This document shows positions 45,803 to 55,821 of a stretch of 64,000 nucleotides of DNA, piece after piece. The position numbers were made by a program, and so were the translations under genes. The stretch comes from Bacteroidia bacterium (GTDB taxonomy: Bacteria > Bacteroidota > Bacteroidia > J057): positions 186,001-250,000 of the forward strand of contig JALEFZ010000035.1 of the NCBI GenBank assembly GCA_022760475.1, given 5' to 3'. Each line of letters begins with the position of its first letter. The first letter of the stretch is position 1. Under the pieces are notes generated by a model. The model was not told the origin of the DNA. It worked only from the letters and a program-made list of their open reading frames with translations, and searched no databases.

Positions 45803-47293
45803 ATGTCTGATTTTAAAAAAACCCCAGGCGTTTATATTGAAGAAAGAAGTGTATTTGGTAACTCTGTAGTTCCCGTGCCTACAGCTATACCTGCTTTTAT
45901 CGGATATACTGAAAAGACTGACTACGATGGTAAGTCTATCACAAACCAACTGATCAAGATAAGCTCTCTGGTAGATTACTTGAACCTATTTGGTTTAGGA
46001 AATACCCCTAAGTATGCGGTTACTGAGGTAAAAAAGCCAGAAGATGGCTTTGACCTGAGGATCAACAATAAAATGTATGCCGTTGGGCTGCCTGAGGGTT
46101 CCACCACCTTTTATACCTACAACCTGATCAGGTTGTTCTATGCAAATGGAGGAGGAGATGCATATATAGTTTCGCTAGGTGGATATGATTCAACTCCTGA
46201 TAAGGATAAATTCATGGCAGGCGTCGAATTGTTGAAGAAGGAACCTGAAATCACTATGATTTTGGCTCCCGACGCTTTAAACCTGGCCTCAGGTGATTAT
46301 TATGACATCATGAATACTGCCCTTGAGCAATGCCTCGAAATGAAGAGCAGAATCACGATGATAGATATTCACGATGGGAAAACAACTCCAGAAAATGACC
46401 CAATCAATTTTGAGAAAAATGTATTTGATGCATTCAGAGATAAGGTTCCATCCAACCCTGAGACTGCCAGCTACGGGATTACCTACTATCCATGGTTGGA
46501 CACCAATGTGGTTCAGGACAGTGAAATAGGCAGCAACCTTTTGAGTGTAGACCTGAGTTCAGTTTTACCCACTGATGAGGGTACAACCAAAGCCATCACA
46601 GAACTAACTGATGCATATTCAAGTGGTAAAAACATTATTTCAAAAGAAAACCAACTCAAGACCAAGAGTGGGGATTATAAAAAGCTCCTGGCTGAGGTAA
46701 AGAAAAAGATCAACCTATTACCTCCATGTGCGGGCATGGCGGGTGTCTATGCCAAGGTAGATGACCAACGCGGAGTCTGGAAGGCTCCTGCAAATCTGGG
46801 ATTAAACTCCGTGCTGAAACCTCATGTGAAGATAGATAACCACATGCAGGAAGGCATGAATGTCCCCCTCGATGGAAAGGCCATCAATGCTATTCGTTCC
46901 TTTCAGGGAAGAGGAGCAGCCTGGATCTGGGGTGCCAGAACCCTGGATGGCAACAGCAATGACTGGCGCTACATCAATGTCAGAAGATTGTTCCTTTTCT
47001 TGGAAGAATCTATCAAGCAAGCCACCTTCCCCTTTGTTTTCGAACCCAATGATGCCAATACATGGAATACACTATCATCCATGATCAGCAGTTTCTTGAA
47101 CACGGTATGGAAAGCAGGTGGACTGGTGGGAAATACACCCGAACAGGCTTATCAGGTACTTGTAGGATTGGGAGTTACCATGACTTTCCAGGATATTTTG
47201 GAGGGATACTTGAGGGTTACTGTTAAAGTGGCTCCGGTAAGACCTGCTGAATTCATTGTGATCACTTTCGAGCAGAAGGTTCAGGAAGCATAA
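45803..47293 (+). CDS. eCIS contractile sheath protein (Afp2/Pvc2-like)
   Basis: A 496-residue phage-tail sheath homologue. It starts with the typical KTPGVYIEE motif and PTAIPAFIGYTE. The C-terminal conserved region has GAAWIWGARTLDGNSNDWRYINVRRLFLFLEESI followed by FVFEPNDANTW and ends with PAEFIVITFEQKVQEA, the strand that links neighbouring subunits. The sheath contracts to push the inner tube into the target. This is the only sheath gene in the window, whereas Afp and PVC carry several. Confidence 0.96.
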   Translation: MSDFKKTPGVYIEERSVFGNSVVPVPTAIPAFIGYTEKTDYDGKSITNQLIKISSLVDYLNLFGLGNTPKYAVTEVKKPEDGFDLRINNKMYAVGLPEGSTTFYTYNLIRLFYANGGGDAYIVSLGGYDSTPDKDKFMAGVELLKKEPEITMILAPDALNLASGDYYDIMNTALEQCLEMKSRITMIDIHDGKTTPENDPINFEKNVFDAFRDKVPSNPETASYGITYYPWLDTNVVQDSEIGSNLLSVDLSSVLPTDEGTTKAITELTDAYSSGKNIISKENQLKTKSGDYKKLLAEVKKKINLLPPCAGMAGVYAKVDDQRGVWKAPANLGLNSVLKPHVKIDNHMQEGMNVPLDGKAINAIRSFQGRGAAWIWGARTLDGNSNDWRYINVRRLFLFLEESIKQATFPFVFEPNDANTWNTLSSMISSFLNTVWKAGGLVGNTPEQAYQVLVGLGVTMTFQDILEGYLRVTVKVAPVRPAEFIVITFEQKVQEA

Positions 47294-47351
47294 TCTTATT
47301 TCAAATTATTCATATTTTAATCGAACAATAACACCCTAAATATTCGGCATT

Positions 47352-47807
47352 ATGGCAGATGATGGATCAAAACAAGGCTCCAACTGGCCCTTACCCAAGT
47401 TTTATTTTCAGGTAAAATGGGACAGTGAAGAAGTGGCATTTCAGGAGGTTTCCGGACTTGATACAGAAACCCAGCCTATTGAATATAGACATGGCAATAG
47501 CAAGGAATTTTCCACCATTAAAATGCCTGGACTAAAAAAATTCAGCAATGTGGTGATGAAAAAAGGTGTCTTTGTGAAGGACAATAAGTTCTGGGATTGG
47601 TACAATGAAATTCAAATGAATATCATCAAAAGGAAATCAGTTACCATCAGCCTCCTGGATGAGACAGGCAAACCAACCATGGTTTGGACCCTTCAGAATG
47701 CTTGGCCTACCAAGATTACGGCCACAGACTTGAAGTCTGATTCCAATGAAACTGCAATTGAAACATTGGAAATTGCTCATGAGGGTCTGAAGATCGAGAA
47801 TAAATAG
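47352..47807 (+). CDS. eCIS inner tube protein (Afp1-like, gp19 family)
   Basis: A 151-residue tube protein of the T4 gp19/Hcp-like family. Features: LPKFYFQVKWDSEEVAFQEVSGL near the start, YRHGNSKEFSTIKMPG, FSNVVMKKGVFVKDNKFWDWY and the C-terminal ETAIETLEIAHEGLKIE. Hexamers stack to form the rigid tube inside the sheath. It lies 58 bp after the sheath gene, 21 bp before the second tube paralogue. Confidence 0.95.
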   Translation: MADDGSKQGSNWPLPKFYFQVKWDSEEVAFQEVSGLDTETQPIEYRHGNSKEFSTIKMPGLKKFSNVVMKKGVFVKDNKFWDWYNEIQMNIIKRKSVTISLLDETGKPTMVWTLQNAWPTKITATDLKSDSNETAIETLEIAHEGLKIENK

Positions 47808-47828
47808 GCTGAAATAATTTAAGGACAA

Positions 47829-48263
47829 ATGGAGTGGTATCCTGCGGTTGGGTTTCATTTTGATGTATCCATACCGGGTGTGGATGATATAGATACCTAT
47901 TTCATGGAAGTATCAGGTCTCGATATGACCCTGAATACCATCCCCTACCAGGAAGGAGGAAGTGATCACATTTACTTCCTCACCAATAAAACAACCTTTG
48001 GGAACCTGGTACTGAAACGGGGCATTTACAAACAAACATCCGGCTTGACTGCATGGTTAAAAGACGCATTTGAAAACTATGACATCAAACCGAAGGATAT
48101 CACCATTTCCCTGCTTGACGAAAAGCATAAACCATTGGCTTCATGGGATATTGTCAATGCATATCCAGTCAAATGGTCTGTATCTCCTTTCAAGGCAGAT
48201 GAAAATAGCATTGTCATAGAAACTCTTGAACTGGCTTTTTTTTCTCTCAAACGAAAATTCTGA
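47829..48263 (+). CDS. eCIS second inner tube protein (tube initiator, Afp5-like)
   Basis: A 144-residue gp19-family paralogue: WYPAVGFHFDVSIPGVDDIDTYFMEVSGLDM, FGNLVLKRGIYKQTSGLTAWL, and ENSIVIETLELAFFSLKRKF. In Afp-type particles a divergent tube protein forms the first ring(s) on the spike and matches its symmetry to the tube. A good AAGGA sequence precedes the ATG. 3 bp separate it from the next gene. Confidence 0.9.
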   Translation: MEWYPAVGFHFDVSIPGVDDIDTYFMEVSGLDMTLNTIPYQEGGSDHIYFLTNKTTFGNLVLKRGIYKQTSGLTAWLKDAFENYDIKPKDITISLLDEKHKPLASWDIVNAYPVKWSVSPFKADENSIVIETLELAFFSLKRKF

Positions 48264-48266
48264 CTT

Positions 48267-48449
48267 ATGCCAATAGAAATACGTGAATTGGTCATCAAAA
48301 CAACAATTGGCAGCCGGAAACAGGCTTCTTTTAATCCCGAAGGTGGGGAGAACTTGAACGGGAAAAATTTTTCCCATTTAAAAAAGAAAATCAAAAAAGA
48401 AGTGCTTGAAGAGTTAAAAGACTGGATTAAGCAAAGCCAAGACCGGTAA
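48267..48449 (+). CDS. DUF5908 small eCIS protein
   Basis: A 60-residue protein starting MPIEIRELVIKTTI, the hallmark of DUF5908, a small family found in eCIS clusters between tube and LysM genes (Afp6 position). The rest is a charged helix (LKKKIKKEVLEELKDWI). No enzymatic role; probably an assembly or adaptor peptide. It is 3 bp downstream of the tube-initiator gene. Confidence 0.85.
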   Translation: MPIEIRELVIKTTIGSRKQASFNPEGGENLNGKNFSHLKKKIKKEVLEELKDWIKQSQDR

Positions 48450-48504
48450 TCCATCGGGGAGAAGCCTTCAATATAAATGAAGGTTCCATCCAAAATCGAA
48501 ACCT

Positions 48505-49176
48505 ATGTCAGAAGATCCAAAAAAACTTATTCTTGTAGCTTTCTCAGATGAAAAGTTTAAAAGCGAGGTTTCAAGGTATTCTGTTTCATTGAATCCCACC
48601 AGTATCAAACTCAACAGACAGGTAAATTACGCGGAAGATAGTCCCCTGGGGGCATCTGGTACTGACCTGAAATACCGATTCCATATCCCGGCAAGCTTGC
48701 AGTTCAGCATTATGATGGACAGCACAGGAGTCATTCCCAACTCGCCCAAAGACCTGGAGGGAGAACTGAAAAAAATCAAATCTGTACTCATGGATTACAA
48801 TGGGGATATCCATGAGCCTCAATATGTGGTGGTCAGTTGGGGTACCTTGAGCTTCCAGGGAAGGGCGACATCATTGGATGTAACATATCAACAATTTCAC
48901 GAAGACGGGACTCCTTTCAGAATGGAATTGGCTTTCACCTTTCGGGAATCTATTTCAGATGAAATAAGGAACTCACTAGAAGGGAAAAACTCTCCCGATT
49001 TGACACATGAGCGCTTGGTACAAGCGGGTGATACCCTCCCCAAACTCACCAATGATATATATGGTGATCCTTCTTATTATATTGAAGTTGCCAAGGCCAA
49101 TGGTCTAAATAATTTTAGGCACCTGGTCCCTGGTACCATTCTCTATTTTCCACCACTCGCAAAATCGGCCGAATGA
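48505..49176 (+). CDS. eCIS baseplate hub protein with LysM domain (Afp7-like)
   Basis: A 223-residue gp53-like baseplate protein linking tube and spike. The N-terminal part has the Afp7-type PTSIKLNRQVNYAEDSPLGASGTDLKY and a WGTLSFQGRATSLDVTYQQFHEDGTP region. The C-terminal 50 residues are a LysM module (LVQAGDTLPKLTNDIYGDP, then LVPGTILYFPP), used here as a protein-protein adaptor rather than for peptidoglycan. The last 4 bp overlap the spike gene, so they are translationally coupled. Confidence 0.93.
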   Translation: MSEDPKKLILVAFSDEKFKSEVSRYSVSLNPTSIKLNRQVNYAEDSPLGASGTDLKYRFHIPASLQFSIMMDSTGVIPNSPKDLEGELKKIKSVLMDYNGDIHEPQYVVVSWGTLSFQGRATSLDVTYQQFHEDGTPFRMELAFTFRESISDEIRNSLEGKNSPDLTHERLVQAGDTLPKLTNDIYGDPSYYIEVAKANGLNNFRHLVPGTILYFPPLAKSAE

Positions 49177-50954
49177 GCAAACTTCCCCAACAAACCAGCC
49201 TCGTTACTATTTCTATCCTGTCTGAAGGTCAGGATATTGGAGATAAATATGATGTCATTAGCATTGAGGTTCACAAATTGGCCAATAGAATTGCCTCAGC
49301 AAAAATTATCATTCAGGATGGAACACCTGCGAAAGCGACCTTCGCTGCAAGTGAGAAAGACGACTTTGAACCTGGCAAGAAAATTGAAATCAAGGCAGGA
49401 TATCATAGCAAGGAAGAGACGATTTACAAAGGCATAGTCATCAGCCAAAACCTCAGGGTATCCGAAAGAGGTTTTGGGCAACTCATCGTCGAATGTAGAG
49501 ATGAAGCCATCAAATTAAGCATAGGGAGGAAAAACAGGTACTTCCTCGAAAAAACAGACAGTGACATCATCCAGGCAATTTTGGGAGAATACTCCTTAAG
49601 CTCTGAAGTTGACAGCACCGATGCAAGCCACAAGGAAGTCATTCAGTACCACACCGTAGATTGGGATTTTATCATGCTCAGAGCTGAACTCAATGGAATG
49701 TTGGTGTATGTAAATGATGGCAAAATCAGCATAAAAAAACCAGAACTTTCTGCTTCTGAATCCCTGGAAGTGAGTTATGGAGACGACCTATACGCCATCA
49801 ACACACTCATGGATGCCAGGAGTCAAATTTCGGCCACAGAGGCCACTGCATGGAATTATAGCAGCCAGGAAGTCGTTTCCTCCACAGGCTCAGAACCCAG
49901 CGTAAATGAACAGGGGAACCTGAGCGGGAGCAAATTGGCTGATGTCCTGGGGCTGAAGAAATATGAAATGTTTCACTCCGGGAAGTTAGAAACCGCAGAA
50001 TTGAAAGCATGGGCAGATGCCAAATTACTCAAAAGTAGACTCGCCAAGTTTCGAGGAAGCATTACGATCCAGGGAAACAGCATCCTCAAGGTAGGAGACA
50101 TCATTAAAATCAATGGCTTAGGGGCACGTTTCTCCGGTAAAGGCTTTGTTTCAGGCCTTTTGCATCGAATAGAGGAAGGAAATTGGACAGTGGATGTCGC
50201 GCTTGGTGTAGAGGAAAATTGGTTTTCGGAAAAACATCAGGTAAATGAATCCCCATCTGCAGGATTGATGGGCTCTGTCCCGGGGCTGCAGATAGGAACA
50301 GTTCTGAAGTTGGAATCTGATCCAGACAATGAGTTCAGGGTTCAAGTAAAACTTCCCATGGTAGACAGCAAAAGCGAAGGCATTTGGGCGAGGATATCAA
50401 GGTTTTATGCCAGCAAGGACATAGGAGCTTTTTTCATGCCAGAGATAGGAGATGAAGTCATTGTGGGTTTCATCAACGAAGATCCTCGTTTCCCCATAAT
50501 TTTGGGTATGTTCAATAGCAGCAAATTGGGAGCGCCCTTAACTCCGGCGGATGCCAACCCTCAAAAAAAGCTGGTTACCAAAAGTAAACTGAGTCTATTG
50601 TTCGATGATGAGAAAAAGATAGTTGAAATCACTACTCCCGGAAAAAACACCGTTACGATCAGCGACGAAGGCCAATCAATTACCTTATTGGATCAAAATA
50701 AGAACAAAGTCGAACTGAGTAGCAGTGGGATCTTATTGGATTCCAAATCAGACATCAACATCAAAGCTGCCGCCAATGTAAATATTCAGGCCAATTCCAA
50801 TATTTCGGTCAAAGCCAATGCGAATGTTGATGTTCAAGGATTAAACGTTTCAAACAAAGCAAATGCCCAGTTTTCTGCCTCAGGCAATGCAGGTGCGGAG
50901 CTAAAAACCTCTGCCATTGCGGTAATCCAGGGTACTTTGGTAAAAATTAATTAA
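49173..50954 (+). CDS. eCIS central spike protein (VgrG/gp27-gp5-like, Afp8)
   Basis: A 593-residue VgrG-like trimeric spike. The N-terminal gp27-like domains run to about residue 380 (VDWDFIMLRAELNGMLVYVNDGKISIKKPEL; GDIIKINGLGARFSGKGFVSGL). A gp5-type OB-fold follows (VQVKLPMVDSKSEGIWARIS; GDEVIVGFINEDPRFPIILG). The C-terminus is a triple-stranded beta-helix with repeated hydrophobic-polar pattern (NIKAAANVNIQANSNISVKAN) ending in ...LVKIN. It pierces the target membrane. Overlaps the hub gene and is 6 bp before the PAAR gene. Confidence 0.96.
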   Translation: MSKLPQQTSLVTISILSEGQDIGDKYDVISIEVHKLANRIASAKIIIQDGTPAKATFAASEKDDFEPGKKIEIKAGYHSKEETIYKGIVISQNLRVSERGFGQLIVECRDEAIKLSIGRKNRYFLEKTDSDIIQAILGEYSLSSEVDSTDASHKEVIQYHTVDWDFIMLRAELNGMLVYVNDGKISIKKPELSASESLEVSYGDDLYAINTLMDARSQISATEATAWNYSSQEVVSSTGSEPSVNEQGNLSGSKLADVLGLKKYEMFHSGKLETAELKAWADAKLLKSRLAKFRGSITIQGNSILKVGDIIKINGLGARFSGKGFVSGLLHRIEEGNWTVDVALGVEENWFSEKHQVNESPSAGLMGSVPGLQIGTVLKLESDPDNEFRVQVKLPMVDSKSEGIWARISRFYASKDIGAFFMPEIGDEVIVGFINEDPRFPIILGMFNSSKLGAPLTPADANPQKKLVTKSKLSLLFDDEKKIVEITTPGKNTVTISDEGQSITLLDQNKNKVELSSSGILLDSKSDINIKAAANVNIQANSNISVKANANVDVQGLNVSNKANAQFSASGNAGAELKTSAIAVIQGTLVKIN

Positions 50955-50960
50955 ATCACT

Positions 50961-51251
50961 ATGCCACCAGCTGCGAGAGTTACAGACATGCATACTTGCC
51001 CCATGGTAACAGGAATTGTTCCCCACGTAGGAGGTCCCATCCTCCCGCCGGGCTGTCCTACGGTCTTGATCAACAACCTGCCTGCTGCTCGTGCTACAGA
51101 TATGTGCACCTGCGTAGGGCCTCCCGATACCATAGCCAAGGGCTCTATGACCGTCTTGATTGGCGGTCTCCCTGCGGCAAGAATGGGAGACATTACCGCA
51201 CATGGAGGAACCATTGTGCTGGGATCATTTAATGTTTTAATCGGAGGTTAA
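50961..51251 (+). CDS. PAAR-repeat spike-tip protein (Afp10-like)
   Basis: A 96-residue PAAR protein that sharpens the VgrG tip. Three PAAR-type motifs are visible: PAARVTD (3-9), PAARATD (about 44-50) and PAARMGD (about 73-79), each in a G-x-P-x-V-(L/I)-I-x-(N/G) context. His11/Cys13 and later Cys/His residues could hold the tip metal. It contains only the PAAR core, with no effector extension. Two bp separate it from the gp25 gene. Confidence 0.95.
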   Translation: MPPAARVTDMHTCPMVTGIVPHVGGPILPPGCPTVLINNLPAARATDMCTCVGPPDTIAKGSMTVLIGGLPAARMGDITAHGGTIVLGSFNVLIGG

Positions 51252-51253
51252 GT

Positions 51254-51670
51254 ATGAATGATTTCATAGGTAAGGGTTGGAGCTTTCCAATTAAGTTTAA
51301 TTCTGATAATGGTAATGTATCCATGGCTTCAGGCAAAGAGGATATCGAGGAAAGCCTCGCAATCATCATGTCTACTGCGATTGGAGAAAGGCTCATGATG
51401 CCCGACTTTGGCACCGATATCCATCAATTGATGTTTGAAAACCTTACCACTACCCTCAAAACTCACACTGCGAACCGCTTGCGAATAACCCTGAGCCAGT
51501 ATGAGCCAAGGATAAAACTCGAGGACATTCAGTTACACGAAACCCTGGAACGCGCTAGCATGTTGGAGATTCATATTACATACACCATAAAAATGACAAA
51601 CTCCAGGCATAACCTGGTATTCCCTTATTACTACAAAGAAGGAACGCATGTAAAGCTAGGCAAGGAATGA
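51254..51670 (+). CDS. eCIS baseplate wedge protein (gp25-like, Afp9)
   Basis: A 138-residue gp25/W family protein that anchors the sheath to the baseplate. Features: GKGWSFPIKFN at the start, EDIEESLAIIMSTAIGERLMMPDFGTDIHQLMFE (the conserved ERLMxPxFG signature), then LSQYEPRI and a closing MLEIHITYTIKM. The stop overlaps the start of the large baseplate gene by 4 bp (ATGA). Confidence 0.95.
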   Translation: MNDFIGKGWSFPIKFNSDNGNVSMASGKEDIEESLAIIMSTAIGERLMMPDFGTDIHQLMFENLTTTLKTHTANRLRITLSQYEPRIKLEDIQLHETLERASMLEIHITYTIKMTNSRHNLVFPYYYKEGTHVKLGKE

Positions 51671-54600
51671 ATATTCAGGAAATAAATCGAACGGCAGATG
51701 GAACAAACAGACAGCAGAGAATGGCCTACAGCAAGGCTATTTTCCCTGGCTACTTCTTCCTTGATGACAAAGAGCCTGTCGATAATCTTTATTTCCTTTA
51801 CAAACTGGCCGAGATTGTCAACTTCTACAAAGAAGATGAGCAAATTGATTCCTCGAAGGGCTGGCAAAGTTTCTTCCGTTCGAACATCAGAATGACACTT
51901 GTTCTGATCACTCATGTAAAATTCTCTAAAAGCTGGCAAGAAAAAGGTATTGAGGCTCTTAAGGATAAGGACTTTGATTTCATCGCTAGGTATATCAATT
52001 CCTTACTGAAATTGGATCTTAATGAAGATAAGGATGCGGTTTATCAGTTGGTAAAAATCACCATCAACATGATAGAGGAAATTTGGACCTGGTATAATCA
52101 TCTTCAGGAAAATCCTCTTCAAGCTGTGCTTAGGAAACACATCAAAGACGACCTGAATGACGCTTTCCTTATTCTGGAAAGAGTCCTGGATCAAATAAAG
52201 GAAGACATTATCCTAAATAGTGAGATTGAAGACCCTAAAGGGAGTTTCGACCTCATTTCTGAGGTATATTCTTATTTACTAAGACCAGATTCTCCTGTAA
52301 AACTTAGGGGCCATCTTACAGGTGCCTTGGGGAAATATGAATTTTCATGGGAAAGGGTATTTGATGATTACCTCAAAAGGGATAAAAAATATAGCGCACA
52401 TAAAAAAGACTGGAAGAACATCTACGATTACTATTCTAAGGAAAAAGAATTCATCATTATCCTGCTGGATTTCCACCGAGTCAAAGAGCAAATGTCCTTC
52501 CGTGGGTCTCCATGGGATTTCCAACGTAGCCCATGGAGTTATAAAGTCAACGAATACAAGGTCTTTCTGGAAGACGAAATTGAATCTTCTGAGGGAAAAG
52601 ACAGCCCGAATTACTATCACATTCCTTACGTTAAGAGGATTATTCATGATTTCTTATCGCTGGTTCAGCTTTTCAGAAAATATGCTTTGGAACGCCTTGA
52701 ACCAGAATACAGAACCCCTGAACACTTCCCCCAAATGGGACTTCTTTTCTCATTTCTTGAGCTTTGGGATCAACATATGAAACCCGAAATCAATAATATT
52801 CCTCAAAAGCATGTTGATTTTTTTTATAAAGAAGTTCTAAAAATCCCACAGAGAAAAGCCACTCCAGATAAGGCATTTGTGGCATTCAAGTTGGTGGAAG
52901 GCCTTTCCGAATTTCTCATCCCTGAAGGAAGCATTTTGGAAGCAGGAGCAGAACCTGATGGCAAAATCAGGACCTATCAGACCTCTGAGCAACTCATTGC
53001 CAATGCATTAAAAATAAAGCACATAAAATCCCTATTCGTTTCCCTCCCAAACGAGAATCCAAAATCAGGGACTCCCATATATGCTGCCCCCATCGCAAAC
53101 TCATTTGATGGCCAGGGGGAGCCCTTCCCATCCCCTGAAGTAGCACATTGGCACCCGTTTGGAGAAGATCAAAGTAAGTATCAAGATAATAATAAAGAGC
53201 AGAGCAACTCAGCAGATCAACTGCCCAACATGATTAAGGTAGAGCCTGGGCTTGTAATCGCCTCACCTATGTTTCTACTGAACGAAGGTAGTCGGCATAT
53301 TGAATTAGAAATTTGGACAGAATCAGAGTCCAATGATAAAAACAATGAAGAACATCATTCCCAGAAACTATTCGATTCAAAAGAATCCGTTTTTCCATTT
53401 ATTTGCGCTTTCAGCGGAGCTGAAGAATGGAATATGGTGGATGAAGTCAAGGGAGAGGTCAGTTGGAAAGCGGAAAAGGGAAAGATCTGTATAACTTTTA
53501 AACTGGGAAAGGATTTTCCTCCCATCCTCCCCGCAAAAGGTGAAGCCCTTCAAAATAAGTATAGTTCTCACTTTCCAATGCTCCGAATTTTACTGAAAAG
53601 TGAATTTGATTATACAAAAATCAACAATCTCCGGATTAAAAAATTGGAGATCAAAGTGGATGTTAAAGAGGTAAAACAGCTAATTGTACTCAATGATTTT
53701 GGGGTCATGGATGCTACTCAGCCCTTCTCTCCCTTTGGGGTTATTCCTGATGATGGAGCAAAATGGCGAATTGGAAGCAAGGAAGTCTTTAGCAAACCTC
53801 TGGAAGAAGTAAAACTTCATGTAAAATGGGCAGGATTGCCTACTGGTCCTGGAGGATTTCCTGGGTACTACACCAATTACAACCTCCCGGATGGGATTAC
53901 CAACTGGAGAGGAAGAATCAGAAAAAAGAAAGCAAAAGAACCCGATGGCAACTATGCACACAGCCATTTTGAACTTAGGCCTTCATTTCTCAAAAACTTT
54001 GATTGGGAGAAACTCCCGATGATGGCCCTTTGGGGGACCAAAGAAGACATAGCCCTCAGTGACCAAATCACCTATAGATTTGGGAAAATGGATATTGAGG
54101 CAAATATGAAGTATTGGGACCCCAAAATAGACCTTGAGTTGGTAGAAAAACAAAGGCTATCGGATGGGATGCTATCCCTTGAGTTGAGGACGTCCCCACA
54201 GGCTTTCGGGCATAAGCAATACCCCATCGCCCTGGCAGAAATAGTCAGAATCAATGGCCTAAGGATAAACCAAAACCGTAACCTCGCCATAGCACTTCCC
54301 AAGGAACCCTATACCCCAATCGCCAAAAGTATCAGCATAGACTACATGGCAAGTCAGTCCATAGAGGAAAAGGATTTTAACAAGCAAAAAGACCTGGAAA
54401 TATTCCACCTAGGCCCATTTGGACATGTACAGGTAAGCCCATCGGAAGATGATAATAATAAAGTTCATATTTTTCCTCCCTTTTCACATCATGGAAATTT
54501 CTACCTGGGCTTGACGGACATATCGCCTCCTACTTCCATAAGCCTCTTATTCCAATTTGAATATGATACCATTAAATCCCACGGAACCCCTCCACCAATA

Positions 54601-55821
54601 AGTTGGTATTACTTGGTGGATGATAAATGGAAAGAGTTTAACAAAAATGCCGTAAGCCTTGAGCCACATAAGGCCTTTGTTACAACCTCAATAATCAGGT
54701 TAGAACTCCCTTCAAAAATAACAACCGACAACAACCTCCTTCCTCCGGATTGCTTTTGGATAAGGGCTTCTGTATTGCCATTAGGATTTGGAGACAATGA
54801 TAAAATGAAGGACTTTGGAAGAAAAATGAAGGCCTTTGGAAGATTGAGAGAAATATATCCCAATGCCATTGAGGTTAAACTTTCCAGCAACCCAAATCCT
54901 GAAAAGCCTAATATCCCCCCTAAAACCATCAAAAAGTTCTCTGTGGACATTCCTCAGGTCGCAGAAATCATACAAGCTGAAGCCAGCAAAGGTGGCGAGG
55001 CACCAGAGAGTCATGAGGATTACAAACTGCGAGTTGCGGAGCGATTGAGGCATAAATCCAGAGGTGTCAGCCCTTGGGATATTGAGTATCTGGTATTGCA
55101 AAAATTCAAGCAAATCAGTGCCGTTAAATGCCTTAGGCCATTCAAAAATAACAATGAGTCCCCAAAAGAAATGGTAAAGGTAGTTGTCATACCGACTCCC
55201 AAAAGAGGAGATGGCAACATTGTCCTTAAACCCAGGTTAAGCAGCTTTGAATTGTTAGAAATAGAAGAGTTTCTCAAACCCATATCTTCTCCTGCCATGG
55301 ACATCAAGGTTAGAAACCCGATTTATGAGGAGCTAAAGGTTAAGGTGGAAGTTGAAATGTATCCCAAGGACAGCTCCGCAAGGGTAATCCAGGAGTTGAA
55401 TGAGAGCCTGAAAGGATTTCTGAGTCCATGGATTAAAGGAAATGATGAGGATATCTCTTTTACTCAGGTAGTTTCCTACTCCTCCGTCAAAGCCTTCATC
55501 CAAAAAACTGGTCTTGTCAAATCTATTCTTTCTATGGTACTGTTCCTCTACGAAGATGGAAACAGGATTACTATTCGGGAAAAATATACCAGCGACTCTA
55601 TTGAACAAATTCTCCCAATTAAGCAGGATAACCCTGGAGAGGTACTTTTGGTATCAGTTCCTGTACACGAAATCAAAGTGACTGGAACTGCTGATTTAGA
55701 GAAAGGGGAAAGAAAATCGATAAAGGATTTGGCCAGTAACAATCCGCTTCCGCCTCAGGCCGAATTAAGTGAGAGTGGGAGTAAATCAAAAAAGAAAAGG
55801 AGGTTAATATTCTTTAAATAA
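51667..55821 (+). CDS. Very large eCIS baseplate J-like protein (Afp11-type)
   Basis: A 1384-residue baseplate component. The N-terminal region has the signature of eCIS baseplate proteins (DNLYFLYKLAEIVNFY followed by WQSFF). The C-terminal 300 residues match baseplate J/gp6-like proteins (EAPESHEDYKLRVAERLRHKSRGVSPWDIEYLVLQKF; ISSPAMDIKVRNPIYEELKVKVEVE), which form the iris-like ring that triggers contraction. The middle (about 400-1000) is long, beta-rich and Pro/Gly-rich, and has no counterpart in short phage versions. This fits a baseplate extension such as the AlgoCIS cage. The protein ends in a basic SKKKRR stretch. Confidence 0.9.
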   Translation: MNIQEINRTADGTNRQQRMAYSKAIFPGYFFLDDKEPVDNLYFLYKLAEIVNFYKEDEQIDSSKGWQSFFRSNIRMTLVLITHVKFSKSWQEKGIEALKDKDFDFIARYINSLLKLDLNEDKDAVYQLVKITINMIEEIWTWYNHLQENPLQAVLRKHIKDDLNDAFLILERVLDQIKEDIILNSEIEDPKGSFDLISEVYSYLLRPDSPVKLRGHLTGALGKYEFSWERVFDDYLKRDKKYSAHKKDWKNIYDYYSKEKEFIIILLDFHRVKEQMSFRGSPWDFQRSPWSYKVNEYKVFLEDEIESSEGKDSPNYYHIPYVKRIIHDFLSLVQLFRKYALERLEPEYRTPEHFPQMGLLFSFLELWDQHMKPEINNIPQKHVDFFYKEVLKIPQRKATPDKAFVAFKLVEGLSEFLIPEGSILEAGAEPDGKIRTYQTSEQLIANALKIKHIKSLFVSLPNENPKSGTPIYAAPIANSFDGQGEPFPSPEVAHWHPFGEDQSKYQDNNKEQSNSADQLPNMIKVEPGLVIASPMFLLNEGSRHIELEIWTESESNDKNNEEHHSQKLFDSKESVFPFICAFSGAEEWNMVDEVKGEVSWKAEKGKICITFKLGKDFPPILPAKGEALQNKYSSHFPMLRILLKSEFDYTKINNLRIKKLEIKVDVKEVKQLIVLNDFGVMDATQPFSPFGVIPDDGAKWRIGSKEVFSKPLEEVKLHVKWAGLPTGPGGFPGYYTNYNLPDGITNWRGRIRKKKAKEPDGNYAHSHFELRPSFLKNFDWEKLPMMALWGTKEDIALSDQITYRFGKMDIEANMKYWDPKIDLELVEKQRLSDGMLSLELRTSPQAFGHKQYPIALAEIVRINGLRINQNRNLAIALPKEPYTPIAKSISIDYMASQSIEEKDFNKQKDLEIFHLGPFGHVQVSPSEDDNNKVHIFPPFSHHGNFYLGLTDISPPTSISLLFQFEYDTIKSHGTPPPISWYYLVDDKWKEFNKNAVSLEPHKAFVTTSIIRLELPSKITTDNNLLPPDCFWIRASVLPLGFGDNDKMKDFGRKMKAFGRLREIYPNAIEVKLSSNPNPEKPNIPPKTIKKFSVDIPQVAEIIQAEASKGGEAPESHEDYKLRVAERLRHKSRGVSPWDIEYLVLQKFKQISAVKCLRPFKNNNESPKEMVKVVVIPTPKRGDGNIVLKPRLSSFELLEIEEFLKPISSPAMDIKVRNPIYEELKVKVEVEMYPKDSSARVIQELNESLKGFLSPWIKGNDEDISFTQVVSYSSVKAFIQKTGLVKSILSMVLFLYEDGNRITIREKYTSDSIEQILPIKQDNPGEVLLVSVPVHEIKVTGTADLEKGERKSIKDLASNNPLPPQAELSESGSKSKKKRRLIFFK